Below, in pieces: positions 17,377 through 27,558 of a stretch of DNA of 64,000 bases. Location: NCBI RefSeq assembly GCF_000616095.1, contig NZ_BAMS01000004.1:124001-188000 (forward strand), read 5' to 3'. Position 1 is the first letter of the stretch. Every line of letters begins with the position of its first letter. The position numbers and the translations under genes are program-made. The notes below the pieces were generated by a model, which saw only the letters and a list, made by a program, of their open reading frames with translations, was not told the origin of the DNA and did no database searches. Source of the stretch: Sneathiella glossodoripedis JCM 23214. Lineage in GTDB: Bacteria; Pseudomonadota; Alphaproteobacteria; Sneathiellales; Sneathiellaceae.

Positions 17377-18399
17377 TTAGATTATCGGTGCCGCTTTCAG
17401 GGCGGCGGGCCCCGTCAAAATGAGCTTCACCAGTTCACTTTGGCGGCTGGTATCCGTTTTTCTGAATATTTGACGAAGCTGAGAGCGAACAGTGTGCATG
17501 CTGACCCCCCACTCCTCCGCGAGGTCATCAAGTTTACTGCCATTGGTCAGGCCAAGTGCCAAACGGCCCTCAGCCGGGGTTAGTCCATAAAGCCTGCAAA
17601 TGGCATCAATGGAAAGTTCCACCGGTTCTACCGGATCTGAAACAAAGAGGACGGCGCCTTTGCCCGCAACGCCAGTACCGATAGGTGCCACCATTACAGT
17701 AAGTGGGGCGTCACTATCCTCGCGCGAGACGGACATGGCAAAATCCCCTTCCTGCTTTTCTGTTTTGGAAGGGGTTAAGGCATTTTCCAGAAGTTCACCC
17801 AGTTGCTTGTTTTCAGCTGGATTTACGGCACGGCAATATCGATTTGTATCCAGCACCAACCCATCCTTCTTTTCCAGAAAACTCTTGGCTTTTCCATTAA
17901 AGAACAGCACTTGTGAAGAAGCGGTCACCAGGATCACGCCCATGGGTAATCTGTTCAGAACCGCAGTTGCAGATTCCAGCAGTGGCGCTGTATCCGCTGG
18001 GACTTGTTGGCCTTGTTGGCGCTCAATCGCGCTTATGAGACTGCGCCCAAGACCAGTGGCTGTCAATTGGCTGCGGATAATGTAATCCTGCGCTCCATTG
18101 CGAATGGCAAATTGTCCGATATTATCTTCATCGTCCGTTAGCAGGACGACAGGCAGTTCGGGAAAAGTTGCACGTAATGCTTTCAGCGTTTCAAAGTCCG
18201 CATCTCCAGTGCTGTCAGCATCCAACAGGATTATGTTGGCATCTGCTGTGCTTCGCTGATTGAGTATGGCTTCAGAATCCGGAACATGCATGACCTCCAT
18301 CTCCGGCTTTTTAATATTGGAAGTAAGCCACAGCAGTTGCTGGGCGTCACTTTCATTTCTGCCAATAAACAGTATTTTACAAGCCAGTATCTGGTTCAT
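17377..18399 (-). CDS. LuxR-type regulator with degenerate receiver and PAS domains
   Basis: About 340 residues. The N-terminal receiver-like domain keeps the central Asp (IILLDADS) and the NGAQDYI block, but the acidic pocket is replaced (ILFIGRNE) and the conserved Lys is Arg (DYIIRSQL), so normal phosphorylation is doubtful. A PAS-like domain lies at about 140-255 and a LuxR/GerE helix-turn-helix at about 275-335 (LTPAEGRLALGLTNG, then VSMHTVRSQLRQIFRKT). The ATG at 18399 follows AAGG; a TTG at 18432 is in frame. It converges on the second HD-GYP gene with a 12-bp gap. Control of the secretion cluster is inferred from position only. Confidence 0.8.
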   Translation of the reverse strand: MNQILACKILFIGRNESDAQQLLWLTSNIKKPEMEVMHVPDSEAILNQRSTADANIILLDADSTGDADFETLKALRATFPELPVVLLTDDEDNIGQFAIRNGAQDYIIRSQLTATGLGRSLISAIERQQGQQVPADTAPLLESATAVLNRLPMGVILVTASSQVLFFNGKAKSFLEKKDGLVLDTNRYCRAVNPAENKQLGELLENALTPSKTEKQEGDFAMSVSREDSDAPLTVMVAPIGTGVAGKGAVLFVSDPVEPVELSIDAICRLYGLTPAEGRLALGLTNGSKLDDLAEEWGVSMHTVRSQLRQIFRKTDTSRQSELVKLILTGPAALKAAPII

Positions 18400-18659
18400 G
18401 TAGCCTTGTTGCTCCAATAACGGTACTCTCAAGCTGGAAATAAAATCGCTTTGAGTGCCGTAAATTTAAACTTCGCATTTTGTTGGTCAGCCAATCCCTG
18501 TTATTTGAGCGTCAAAACCATATGCCTGCGAACTGTGTTTTGTTGGACTTTAAACTAATGGATTAATAGTAACAAAATCGTTTCTTTTCTGGATGCAAAT
18601 TTTCATAAAATTTTACGCTGTGTCTTATTCGCAATAGAGCCTTTAGCTTAGACTTGAAA

Positions 18660-19271
18660 ATGTCAAAAAAATCTAAATATGTCGCGTTTCATAAGCCCTA
18701 CGGGGTTCTTAGCCAATTCACCAGTGAAGGTGGGCATCAGGCTTTATCGGAATTTTCGTTGCCCAAGGAAGTGTATCCCGTTGGCCGGCTGGATCGAGAT
18801 AGCGAGGGGTTGTTGCTTTTGAGCAATGATGGACCTTTTATCAAACGACTGCTTGACCCTAAATTCGAACATCCCCGAACCTATTGGGTGCAGGTCGAAG
18901 GGGAGCCTCAAGACGCGGATCTGCAAAATCTTGCGCGGGGAGTTACGATAAAAGGGTATCGTACAAAGCGCTGCAAAGCTCACTTACTGGTGCCGCAGCC
19001 ACTGATAGAGGAGCGCGACCCACCTGTTCGCTTTCGAAAAAACATTCCGACAACTTGGATTGAAATGACATTGACTGAGGGGAAAAATCGTCAGGTAAGG
19101 CGGATGACGGCGGCAATAGGTTTTCCTACGTTACGTCTGATCCGCAAGTCCATCGGGAAGCTGCAGTTGGGCGATCTTGCTGCGGGGGAATTTAAATTCG
19201 TGCGAAAAGAGGATATCCTGCCAGGGCGATGGATGGAGTGGAGATTGGAGGATACCCTCTTTCACGAATGA
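18660..19271 (+). CDS. RluE-like 23S rRNA pseudouridine synthase
   Basis: About 203 residues of the RsuA/RluB/E/F group. The catalytic Asp is in VGRLDRDSEGLLLL; the KPYGVLSQF opening and the GKNRQVRRMTAAIGFPTLRLIR block are family hallmarks. There is no N-terminal S4 RNA-binding domain, which favours RluE (23S rRNA U2457) over RluB, RluF or RsuA. ATG at 18660 is preferred to the in-frame TTG at 18654. It stands alone between a regulator on its left and a convergent stress protein on its right, with an upstream AT-rich gap of about 260 bp. Confidence 0.88.
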   Translation: MSKKSKYVAFHKPYGVLSQFTSEGGHQALSEFSLPKEVYPVGRLDRDSEGLLLLSNDGPFIKRLLDPKFEHPRTYWVQVEGEPQDADLQNLARGVTIKGYRTKRCKAHLLVPQPLIEERDPPVRFRKNIPTTWIEMTLTEGKNRQVRRMTAAIGFPTLRLIRKSIGKLQLGDLAAGEFKFVRKEDILPGRWMEWRLEDTLFHE

Positions 19272-19285
19272 GGCCTATGCCTCAA

Positions 19286-20110
19286 TTAGTGAGCAAATAG
19301 GACCGGCGCGGTCATTTGCTCCAGAACTTCTTTTGTCGCCCCGCCAAGGATCATTTCGCGAATGCGGCTATGTCCGTAAGCCCCCATCACAATCATGTCA
19401 GCGCTTAAATCCACCAGAGAATCCAGGAGCGCGCTGCCCACGCTAATATCTTTCCAATGTCCGGATTTCAGATCTGCTTTGACCCCATGCCGGTCCAGGA
19501 ATTGCAAAATCCGGGCATTTTCATTGGTTAGATCGCTTTGTGGATTGATATTTAACAGGGTCACCTTTTCAGCTTTCGTCAGAAAAGGGATCGCAACTTG
19601 AATAGCACGTGCAGCTTCGCGTGTGTTATTCCATCCAACCAATACATGACGTCCAAAATCGCGGAAACTTCCAGCGTAAGGGATGACAAGTACCGGAGTA
19701 GGGGAAGCTACCACAAGTTCGTCATTCAGATACAAATAGGGTGAGTCAGAAACTTCATCCGCATCCATTTGTGACACGACAACAAGGTCCGAAGACAGGG
19801 CGTACTGGCTCAGAATATCAATTGCATATCCCTCTTCAATGATTGTGCTACAGGAAATGTCAGCTCTTTCCACCAGTTCTTTGAAGAGTTTTATCGTTGT
19901 ATCGGCGGATTTCTTTTCCTGCTCGCGTGTCTGTTCAACAAACTCTGGGGGAATATATCCCATGAAGGATGTGGATGGTTTCATAGGGGCGATCGTGTAT
20001 ACCGCTGTGATATGGGCGCCATGTTCATTGGCAAGACCCATTGCAGCCTCGATAGATTTTGCTAGAGTGGGGCTGTTTGTTAAGTGCAATAATATTGATT
20101 TAATAGTCAT
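19286..20110 (-). CDS. Universal stress protein, two tandem UspA domains
   Basis: 274 residues made of two UspA folds (about 1-140 and 150-274). The second carries the ATP-binding loop pattern GAYGHSRIREMILGGAT followed by APVLFAH, as in nucleotide-binding Usp proteins; the first is more diverged. Tandem Usp proteins are common in bacteria living with changing oxygen. A palindrome resembling an FNR/FixK site lies 67-80 bp upstream of the start codon, which would fit induction under low oxygen. The gene is alone between convergent RluE and divergent nitroreductase. Confidence 0.9.
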   Translation of the reverse strand: MTIKSILLHLTNSPTLAKSIEAAMGLANEHGAHITAVYTIAPMKPSTSFMGYIPPEFVEQTREQEKKSADTTIKLFKELVERADISCSTIIEEGYAIDILSQYALSSDLVVVSQMDADEVSDSPYLYLNDELVVASPTPVLVIPYAGSFRDFGRHVLVGWNNTREAARAIQVAIPFLTKAEKVTLLNINPQSDLTNENARILQFLDRHGVKADLKSGHWKDISVGSALLDSLVDLSADMIVMGAYGHSRIREMILGGATKEVLEQMTAPVLFAH

Positions 20111-20176
20111 GTATCACCCGATTTCCAATCACCATAGTTGATGTATTATCTTTATCCGTTATTTGAATAGGGCGAA

Positions 20177-20190
20177 TTGATTTGCCTCAA
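20177..20190 (-). promoter_or_regulatory. Possible FNR/FixK box upstream of the Usp gene
   Basis: TTGAT-TTGC-CTCAA matches the FNR/FixK consensus TTGAT-N4-ATCAA at nine of ten fixed positions. It is 67 bp upstream of the Usp start codon, a distance suited to activation. It could also serve the divergent nitroreductase gene. Single-site match, not tested against background. Confidence 0.4.
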
Positions 20191-20394
20191 TTGATTTTCA
20201 CTTTAACAACCCTGACCTGATGTTGGGTCGTCATATTCTCACCTCAATACGCCATTATTTACCAACAGATCTCTCCTGTTGAATTGGAGGCCTTTTGATT
20301 TGAAATCAACGGGTCAGTCCCTTATTGTGCTGAGAAACAATATGCGAGTTGAACTCGCTTACGTCGTTAATTTTGTGGTGGAAAGCCTGTTAAT

Positions 20395-20970
20395 ATGGAT
20401 GCATTGGACGCTTTGCTTAATCGGAAATCGGTGCCACGCCTTATGGAACCGGGGCCGGATGAGCAACAACTGGAAATCCTGTTCAAGGCAGCATTGCGCG
20501 CGCCAGACCACGCGGCACTCCGTCCCTGGCAATTCATCGTTTTTGAGGGGGAGAGCAGGGCTGAGTTGGGCGATATTTTCGCGGATGCTCTGGCAGCTCG
20601 TGAACCCGGTACTTCCGAAGCCGCTCTGGAAAAGGCTAAAGGTAAAGCCTTGCGCGCGCCTGTGGTAATAGCGGTGATTGCGAAAGTGAGCGAGCATCCA
20701 AAAGTTCCTGCAATTGAACAGAAACTTTCCGCAGGTGCCGCTGCACAGAATATCCTGATCGCGGCTCATGCCATGGGGCTCGCTGGAATTTGGCGAACTG
20801 GTGCAGCCTGTTTTGACCCATATGTCAGAAAGAAACTCGGTGCCGTGAATGAAGACGAAATTGTCGCGTTCCTGTATATCGGAACATCAAATGGGACACC
20901 ACCGCTGCCAGAACTCGAAATTTCTGACTATGTTTCACGGTGGGAGCATTTTTCTGGTCCCGAAAATTAA
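20395..20970 (+). CDS. Nitroreductase family protein, YdjA-like
   Basis: 191 residues, the short form of the FMN-dependent nitroreductase fold. The N-terminal RKSVPRL replaces the usual RRSxR, followed by the APDHAALRPWQF block typical of YdjA-type minimal nitroreductases, which bind FMN at a dimer interface. The central GAAAQNILIAAHAMGLAGIWRTG block is the second flavin-contact segment. The natural substrate of this group is not known. ATG at 20395 lies in a weak ribosome context. It is followed about 100 bp downstream by the Skp-like gene on the same strand. Confidence 0.88.
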   Translation: MDALDALLNRKSVPRLMEPGPDEQQLEILFKAALRAPDHAALRPWQFIVFEGESRAELGDIFADALAAREPGTSEAALEKAKGKALRAPVVIAVIAKVSEHPKVPAIEQKLSAGAAAQNILIAAHAMGLAGIWRTGAACFDPYVRKKLGAVNEDEIVAFLYIGTSNGTPPLPELEISDYVSRWEHFSGPEN

Positions 20971-21070
20971 AGTGGCACGGGTAATTGTTGCGAAAAACCT
21001 CGCGCATTTGATATTGTATGCCTCAAATTAGCTGACGATGTCAGTTGACCATTATTAACTGGAGCTTTGT

Positions 21071-21658
21071 GTGACTATCTTTCTCAACCGTTTGAGCCTT
21101 TTTTCCGTATTTTTTGGGCTGATGGCAGCCATTTCAACTGTTTCGTTTCAGGCAATTGATGCGCATGCGCAAGAGCAGATCCCGGTCGCAACTGCAGCTG
21201 TTGTTGATGTGAACAAGGTTCTCTTGTCTTCAACGCATTGGAAACAGGCGGATAGCACTATGAAGGCTCAAATTCAGAATGTGAACGATCAGATAGAGTT
21301 GCGGAACAATGCGCTCAAAGAAAAAGCTGATGAGCTGAAACGCCAGCAGGCTATATTGGCTCCTAATGTATTCCAGCAAAAAGCAGCGCAATTACAGCAG
21401 GAACAACGCGATCTGCAACGTGAAATGCAGGTAACGAACGCAAAACTGAATGAAACGCTGCAAAGTGTCAGGGGCCGCCTTAAAAATATTATTGTGGAAA
21501 TTTCGGCGTCGGTTGCGCGTGACAAAGGGATGAATATCGGATTTGATCGCCCAAATGTTATCTTTTTCAAAGACGCAATTGATATCACTGACGCGGTACT
21601 TGAGCGTTTTAATGCTGCTAAAATTGAAATTTCAAGCGAGCCTGCAAAGCAGAATTAA
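21071..21658 (+). CDS. OmpH/Skp-family periplasmic chaperone
   Basis: 195 residues from GTG at 21071, preceded by GGAG. A signal peptide ends near AHAQ, followed by a beta segment (VAVVDVNKVL type: ATAAVVDVNKVLLSS) and a long coiled coil (about residues 60-150) rich in Gln, Lys and Glu, then a C-terminal strand. This is the Skp/OmpH layout, in which trimers form tentacles that hold unfolded outer-membrane proteins. It is not beside bamA or lpx genes, where the main skp usually sits, so it may be a paralogue. Its stop overlaps that of the convergent add gene. Confidence 0.85.
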   Translation: MTIFLNRLSLFSVFFGLMAAISTVSFQAIDAHAQEQIPVATAAVVDVNKVLLSSTHWKQADSTMKAQIQNVNDQIELRNNALKEKADELKRQQAILAPNVFQQKAAQLQQEQRDLQREMQVTNAKLNETLQSVRGRLKNIIVEISASVARDKGMNIGFDRPNVIFFKDAIDITDAVLERFNAAKIEISSEPAKQN

Positions 21659-22620
21659 AGCTGCGCCAATAACTGCTCTTTCAAACCTTCATCACAGAAT
21701 GCTGCTTCTATTGCGTTCTGTGTAATCTGCTGCATTGTGGCTTCATTCCATCCGAAAGCCTTTGCTGTCTGCTCATATTCACGGCCAACCGAAGTTGCAA
21801 AAAACGGTGGGTCGTCGGAACTGATGGTGACCCTGCACCCTTTTTCCATTAATCGATTGATTGGGTGTGATTTGTAGTTTTCATAAAGGCCGGTTGCAAT
21901 ATTGCTGCCCGGACAAAGTTCGAGTGTAATGGCTTTTTCCGCGAGTTCTTCAACCAGCTGATCGTCTTCGATAGCGCGGACACCGTGCCCTAAGCGAACA
22001 ACAGGTAAATGTTCAAGCGTTGCCCGTATACTATCTGGTCCGCCAAATTCACCTGCATGGTTGGTCGTGGGGAGCCCAGCTTCATGTACAATATTAAAGG
22101 CGGGTGCAAAATCAGCAGGGTGATGCATGGCCTCATCCCCTCCCATTCCAAAGCCAACAACATATGGATGGGGATTTTGGGCAACCTGCCGGGCAACCTG
22201 GGTTGCACTCGAGGCTCCTAAATGGCGCACGCAGGTCACAATAATTCTGCATTCTATTCCAAAGTCACGGCGGGCATCATCAATCCCCGCGCTGATGCCT
22301 TCCAAATGATCCACATAGGACATACCAGCGGCAGCGGCATGATCTGGCGATGAAAATGTTTCAACGTAAATTACATCTTCCTCTGCGCACCGCCTGAGAT
22401 AGTCATAAGTTACAGCTCTGTAGTCATCGATTGACTTGATGGCAGCTGCAGCCTTGTCATAACATTTTAAAAAATCCCAAAAATCATCCCAGCGAAACTC
22501 CCCGTCTGAGGCAAAAGTCGTGGGATCCAGCTCTGCACCATTTCGCCCTGCCAATTCGCGGACCAACGCCGGGGTTGCAGTTCCTTCCAGATGCACATGT
22601 AGCTCTGCTTTTTTGACCAT
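21655..22620 (-). CDS. add: Adenosine deaminase
   Basis: 321 residues. Zn ligands and catalytic residues are visible: HVHLEG near the N-terminus, the NHAGE block (TTNHAGEFGG) with the third His and catalytic Glu, RLGHGVRA, and the SSDDPPFF aspartates. It converts adenosine or deoxyadenosine to inosine or deoxyinosine, feeding the purine nucleoside phosphorylase of the same operon. It is the last gene of the ten-gene nucleoside operon, 4 bp after deoB. The length is near that of the family, and the closing EEAFCDEGLK-type helix is present (EAAFCDEGLKEQL). Confidence 0.95.
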   Translation of the reverse strand: MVKKAELHVHLEGTATPALVRELAGRNGAELDPTTFASDGEFRWDDFWDFLKCYDKAAAAIKSIDDYRAVTYDYLRRCAEEDVIYVETFSSPDHAAAAGMSYVDHLEGISAGIDDARRDFGIECRIIVTCVRHLGASSATQVARQVAQNPHPYVVGFGMGGDEAMHHPADFAPAFNIVHEAGLPTTNHAGEFGGPDSIRATLEHLPVVRLGHGVRAIEDDQLVEELAEKAITLELCPGSNIATGLYENYKSHPINRLMEKGCRVTISSDDPPFFATSVGREYEQTAKAFGWNEATMQQITQNAIEAAFCDEGLKEQLLAQL

Positions 22621-22624
22621 GCCT

Positions 22625-23829
22625 CTACCTTAGAAATGAAGTTCCATGTTTGAGTGGTGAAATTTCAAGATGAGCGGCAATCGTTTGCCCGATATCTGCA
22701 AAGGTATCTCTCTCGCCAATGTTGCCGGGCGTTATGTTAGGTGAATAGCCTATCACTGGTACAACTTCGCGAGTATGATCGCTTCCCGGCCATGTGGGAT
22801 CACATCCATGATCTGCACTCAGAATAAGCAAATCATCGTCTTTCATAGCTCCCATGATTTCCGGCAACCGGGCATCAAACTCTTCCAGTGCAGCTGCATA
22901 TCCACCTACATCACGTCGATGACCATAAGACTGATCGAAATCCACCAGATTGGTAAAGATTAAGCACCGTCTTCAGCCCTTTTCATTGCGTTAAGCGTTT
23001 CATCCACTAACGCCATGTTTCCAGCAGCTTTAACAATCTCACCCGTACCTTGATGAGCGAAGATATCGCCAATTTTGCCAACTGATATAACCTGCCGCTT
23101 TTCTTCCTGCAGCTTTACGAGCAGTGTGGGCTCCGATGGCGGGACTGCAAGATCTTTTCGGTTGCTGGTTCGGCTATAGTTACCATCTGCGCCAACAAAG
23201 GGGCGGGCAATCACGCGGCCGATTTCCAAGTCGTCGACCAGTTCGCGGGCAACAGCGCAGAGGTCATAAAGCCTTTCCAACCCAAAGCTTTCCTCATGGG
23301 CAGCGATCTGTAATACACTATCGGCTGATGTATAGAAAATGGGTTTGCCACGCGCTACATGCTCATCACCATGCAGGGCAATAATCTCAGTTCCCGACGC
23401 ATGACAGTTTCCCAAGATGCCGGGAAGGTCACAACGCTCAATCAGTGTGTCTGTCAGCTCTTTTGGAAAGCAGGGAACTGTTTTGGGAAAATATCCCCAG
23501 TCAAACATTACTGGGTAGCCCGCCATTTCCCAGTGACCTGACGGTGTATCTTTGCCTCGGCTTTTTTCCTGTGCATAGCCATATAAGCCCGTAAATTCCC
23601 CGCCCGGGACTAGTCCCGTTGTGTTTTGCTTGTGAGCTGCGAGCAGGCCTAGACGTTCCATATTGGGAATTCGAAGTGGGCCTTCTCGATTGTTGGTGTT
23701 TGCTTTTCCTTGACTGGCCGCTTCTAAAATATGGCCAAGCGTGTCAGCACCTACGTCGCCAAATTTATCTGCATCCTTTGCAGCACCAAGGCCAAAACTG
23801 TCCAATACAATCAGGATTGCACGGCTCAT
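22625..23829 (-). CDS. deoB: Phosphopentomutase DeoB (frameshifted)
   Basis: Interconverts (deoxy)ribose-1-phosphate and -5-phosphate, linking the phosphorylases to DeoC. Alkaline-phosphatase-superfamily metal motifs are present: [20 protein letters not shown] at the N-terminus, DTPSGHWE in the middle, and [11 protein letters not shown] plus [18 protein letters not shown] near the C-terminus. The frame breaks near 22967: one missing base after KRAEDG. Restored, it reads on as [12 protein letters not shown] and gives about 401 residues, the normal length. Start ATG overlaps the deoA stop by 4 bases. Confidence 0.93.
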
Positions 23830-25163
23830 ACATCCTCCAGTGTTAATTTGCGCCGGACAATGGGACGGCTCGCTGGGGCTTCATCCACGATTGCGATAGC
23901 TGAGAGTATCCGTTTCTGTACAAGATTTGCCGTCTCCTCGTCCCGGGCATAAATTGTTGCGACAGGATTTCGTGGTCCAACCTTGTCGCCAATTCCTTTG
24001 ATATGGGATAGGCCAACACTGTAATCAATATTATCACTGGCCTTGTGCCTGCCACCACCTAAATCCATTACCGCAACACCCATAGCACGTGTATCCATCG
24101 CCCCGATATATCCGCGCCGCGGGGCTATGACATCTTTTCGGACCGGGGCAAGCGGCAGGTATTTATCCGGATTACTCATCAGATCTGAAGGGCCACCTAA
24201 AGCGACAACCATCTGTGCAAACCGTTCCGCCGCTGTGCCACTGTTCAGGGCGCCCATAACGGCCATGGGCGCAGTCGTCGTGTCGGCAATTCCGGAAATG
24301 ATCAACATTTCAGCACAAAGCTCTGTCACGACTTTTAAAAGTCTTGGCTCTTGATAATTTCCCAGCAGGAAATCGATGGTTTCCCGGACTTCGATGGCGT
24401 TGCCAGCAGTTGATCCAAGGACCTGATTCATGTCTGTCAGTAGTGCGGTTGTCGGCATACCGGCGCCATTTGCGACACTCACAATACTTTTTGCCAGTTC
24501 CTCCGCCTCTTCATAATCCTGTTTGAAAGCACCTGTCCCGTATTTGACATCCATAACCAGTGCATCAAGACCCGCGGATAACTTCTTGGACAGAATTGAG
24601 GCTGTTATCAATGCAATGCTTTCCACAGTGGCAGTGACGTCCCTTGTGGCATAAAAACGTTTGTCGGCGGGTGCAAGATCAGCCGTTTGACCAATGATGG
24701 CGCATCCAACAGATTTCACCACTTTGCGCAGTAATTCTGGATCGGGTGCTGTATTGTATCCGGGCACGCTGTCCAGTTTGTCCAATGTTCCTCCCGTATG
24801 GCCAAGTCCCCGGCCTGAGATCATCGGCACCGCTCCGCCGCAGGCAGCAACAATGGGGGCGAGCATTAAGCTGACCTTGTCGCCAACGCCGCCTGTTGAA
24901 TGTTTATCAACAACAGGACCCTTAAGGTCCGCCTTCGACCAATCCATGACTTCGCCTGAATGAACCATGGCCTTGGTCAGCCATACCCGTTCCTGCATTG
25001 GCATATCACGAAAGAATACCGCCATTGCAAAGGCGGCAATCTGACCTTCGCTAATGCTGTTATCCGTAATGCCTTTGACCATGAAATTAATCTCTGCTTC
25101 GGTCAATGGCTGGCCATCCCGCTTTTTACGGATGATTTCCTGGGGGAAGAAATGCTCAGTCAT
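23826..25163 (-). CDS. deoA: Thymidine phosphorylase DeoA
   Basis: 445 residues, normal for the bacterial enzyme. It cleaves thymidine (and deoxyuridine) with phosphate to the base and deoxyribose-1-phosphate. The family signature [13 protein letters not shown] is near residue 85, with [17 protein letters not shown] following, and the C-terminal [11 protein letters not shown] block. Six bases separate its start from the aldehyde dehydrogenase stop, and its end overlaps deoB, so it is in the middle of the operon. Confidence 0.97.
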   Translation of the reverse strand: MTEHFFPQEIIRKKRDGQPLTEAEINFMVKGITDNSISEGQIAAFAMAVFFRDMPMQERVWLTKAMVHSGEVMDWSKADLKGPVVDKHSTGGVGDKVSLMLAPIVAACGGAVPMISGRGLGHTGGTLDKLDSVPGYNTAPDPELLRKVVKSVGCAIIGQTADLAPADKRFYATRDVTATVESIALITASILSKKLSAGLDALVMDVKYGTGAFKQDYEEAEELAKSIVSVANGAGMPTTALLTDMNQVLGSTAGNAIEVRETIDFLLGNYQEPRLLKVVTELCAEMLIISGIADTTTAPMAVMGALNSGTAAERFAQMVVALGGPSDLMSNPDKYLPLAPVRKDVIAPRRGYIGAMDTRAMGVAVMDLGGGRHKASDNIDYSVGLSHIKGIGDKVGPRNPVATIYARDEETANLVQKRILSAIAIVDEAPASRPIVRRKLTLEDV

Positions 25164-25168
25164 CAGTT

Positions 25169-27547
25169 TTATTCACCGTACGGAATCCAGATATTTTTTA
25201 CCTGGGTTGCATGTCTTAGAAACTCACGGCCCTCTGCCTGTTTGGCATCGAACCAGTCATAGGCCCTGCCATGGTTTGTCCAGGTTCGTTTCATATTTCC
25301 AGCGGAGGCACGCTCGACAAGTTCACTTCCTGCTTCAGGGCCAAAATACCATACGGACTTTACGTCATCATGTTCGGCCAGTGTTTTGGCAAGCTCGTCT
25401 CTGATCCCGGTAACAATGTTGAAGGCTCCAGCAGGCACGTCTGACGTTTCCAGAACCTGATAGAAATCTGTCGCTGATAAAGGATGCGTTGGTGATGGAA
25501 CAAGCACGATCCGGTTCCCCATGGCAAGTGCAGGCGCTGCCAGTGAAATCATTGATAATAGCGGGTTTTCATCAGGGCACAGAATACCGATTGTCCCGAT
25601 AGCTTCCTTCATTGCAAGAGTGACCCCTCGCATGGGAGGGGAGTGAACCTGACTTTCATATTTGTCAGCCCATGCACCATAGGAAAACAGGCGGGAGATG
25701 GAGAGTTTCACTTCCTCGGCGGCTTTCGCCTTGCTGACGCCAGTGGTCTCAATCAGCCGTGCAGTAAATTCATCCTCTCTGGCTTCCAGATTTTCGGCAA
25801 TATAGTATAGAACTTGTGCTCGACCATGAGCGGAGTTCTGTGTCCACGCCAAATTTTTACGGGCAGCTTCTACTGCGTTACGAATATCCTTGCGATTGCC
25901 GTGACCAACTTCTGCAATTTTTTCACCTTTGGCATTCAAGACTGGCAGGCTGTATCCACTATCTGGACGAGCTTGCTTGCCCCCAATATAGAGTTTTGCC
26001 GTCCGATCGAGTGCCGTTTTGAGTCCGGTATTTTCTTTTGCTTTAACAGGTTTTGCATCTTTGTATTTGGCAAGTTTGGAAATAAATTTGGGCCTCAATA
26101 CCTCATACATTCCTTCAAGGCCGCCTTCACGGCCATACCCGGATTCCCTGTTTCCGCCAAATCCGCAAGCAGCGTCAAACTGATTGGTGGAATTGATCCA
26201 GACAACACCACAGTCAAGTTTGGGAGCGACATCCAGAGCCAAATTTATATTTTCACTCCATACAGAAGCTGCGAGACCATACCGGGTGTTGTTGGCGATT
26301 TGAACAGCTTCACCTGGCGTGCGGAATGTCATGGTGACAACAACGGGGCCAAAAATTTCTTCCTGTGCGATGGTGCAGGCTGGCTGTACATCTGTAAACA
26401 GCGTTGGTGGATAGAAACTGCCATTCTTCGGTTTGGCCCAGTCCGGTTGCCAAAGATTGGCACCTTCTTCTTGCCCTGTTTTAACCAGCGCTTCAATTCG
26501 ATCCAGCTGCATTGGGGAGACAATTGCGCCCATATCAACGCATTTATCCAGCGGATCACCTAATCGAAGTTTTTCCATTCGGGCTTTTAAGCGACTGATA
26601 AACCTGTCATGGATCCCTTCTTGCAGCAAGAGTCGAGATCCTGCACAGCAGACCTGCCCCTGATTAAACCAGATGGCATCAACAACCCCTTCAATGGCAC
26701 TGTCAATATCGGCATCATCAAACACGATAAAAGGCGATTTACCGCCAAGCTCCAGTGTGAGATGTTTCCCTGATCCCGCTGTGATTTCCCGAATTCTGCG
26801 ACCCACTCCCGTAGATCCGGTAAAGGCTATTTTATCAATGTCACTATGTTTTACGATCAATTCTCCCGTGCTGCCATCACCTGTGACGATATTGATCACA
26901 CCATCGGGTAACCCCGCGTCGCGGCAGATTTCAGCAAAGCATAAGGCGCTTAGTGACGTATATTCTGCTGGTTTCAATACAACAGTATTTCCGGCGGCAA
27001 TTGCAGGAGCGATTTTCCAGGCCAGCATTAACATTGGAAAATTCCACGGAATAACCTGACCAATGACACCCATTGGTTCGAAATCGGTAAATTCAGTTTC
27101 CTGAAGCTGCGCCCAACCGGCATGGTGATAGAAATGCCGTGCGACCAACGGAATATCTATGTCTCTGGTCTCGCGGACAGATTTGCCATTATCAAGCGTC
27201 TCAAGCACAGCCAGTAATCTGGAATTTCGTTGGACGGCACGGGCAAGCGCATAGAGATGGCGAGCCCGCTGATGTCCTGTAAGTGATCCCCAGCTTTTCT
27301 GCGCTTTGCGTGCAGCTATTACGGCCTTGTCCACATCTTGGGCAGATCCTTTAGCAAGAGTTGCCAGTTTTTCGCCTGTTGCAGGGTTTATGGTATCAAA
27401 AAAACCGTCGCTTGCCGGGGCGTTCCATTTTCCGTCAATGAAGTGAGCTAAGTGACCTTCATGAGCAGCAATCCAATTGAGTGCCTCCGCTTTGCTTTCC
27501 GGAGCCGGGCCATAGTCCATAGTGTCAAAAATCTCTGCAATGTTCAT
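25169..27547 (-). CDS. Two-domain aldehyde dehydrogenase, ALDH16-like
   Basis: 792 residues from the ATG at 27547, which follows AAGGAG; a longer frame to 27679 runs back into deoC and is rejected. The first ALDH domain (about 30-510) has the catalytic Glu in LELGGKSP and Cys in [10 protein letters not shown] second, shorter ALDH-like domain (about 540-792) keeps the fold ([28 protein letters not shown]) but has no catalytic Cys motif. This matches the ALDH16 class. Lying between deoC and deoA, it probably oxidises the acetaldehyde released by DeoC to acetate. That assignment rests on context. Confidence 0.88.
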   Translation of the reverse strand: MNIAEIFDTMDYGPAPESKAEALNWIAAHEGHLAHFIDGKWNAPASDGFFDTINPATGEKLATLAKGSAQDVDKAVIAARKAQKSWGSLTGHQRARHLYALARAVQRNSRLLAVLETLDNGKSVRETRDIDIPLVARHFYHHAGWAQLQETEFTDFEPMGVIGQVIPWNFPMLMLAWKIAPAIAAGNTVVLKPAEYTSLSALCFAEICRDAGLPDGVINIVTGDGSTGELIVKHSDIDKIAFTGSTGVGRRIREITAGSGKHLTLELGGKSPFIVFDDADIDSAIEGVVDAIWFNQGQVCCAGSRLLLQEGIHDRFISRLKARMEKLRLGDPLDKCVDMGAIVSPMQLDRIEALVKTGQEEGANLWQPDWAKPKNGSFYPPTLFTDVQPACTIAQEEIFGPVVVTMTFRTPGEAVQIANNTRYGLAASVWSENINLALDVAPKLDCGVVWINSTNQFDAACGFGGNRESGYGREGGLEGMYEVLRPKFISKLAKYKDAKPVKAKENTGLKTALDRTAKLYIGGKQARPDSGYSLPVLNAKGEKIAEVGHGNRKDIRNAVEAARKNLAWTQNSAHGRAQVLYYIAENLEAREDEFTARLIETTGVSKAKAAEEVKLSISRLFSYGAWADKYESQVHSPPMRGVTLAMKEAIGTIGILCPDENPLLSMISLAAPALAMGNRIVLVPSPTHPLSATDFYQVLETSDVPAGAFNIVTGIRDELAKTLAEHDDVKSVWYFGPEAGSELVERASAGNMKRTWTNHGRAYDWFDAKQAEGREFLRHATQVKNIWIPYGE

Positions 27548-27558
27548 TGGTTGACTCC

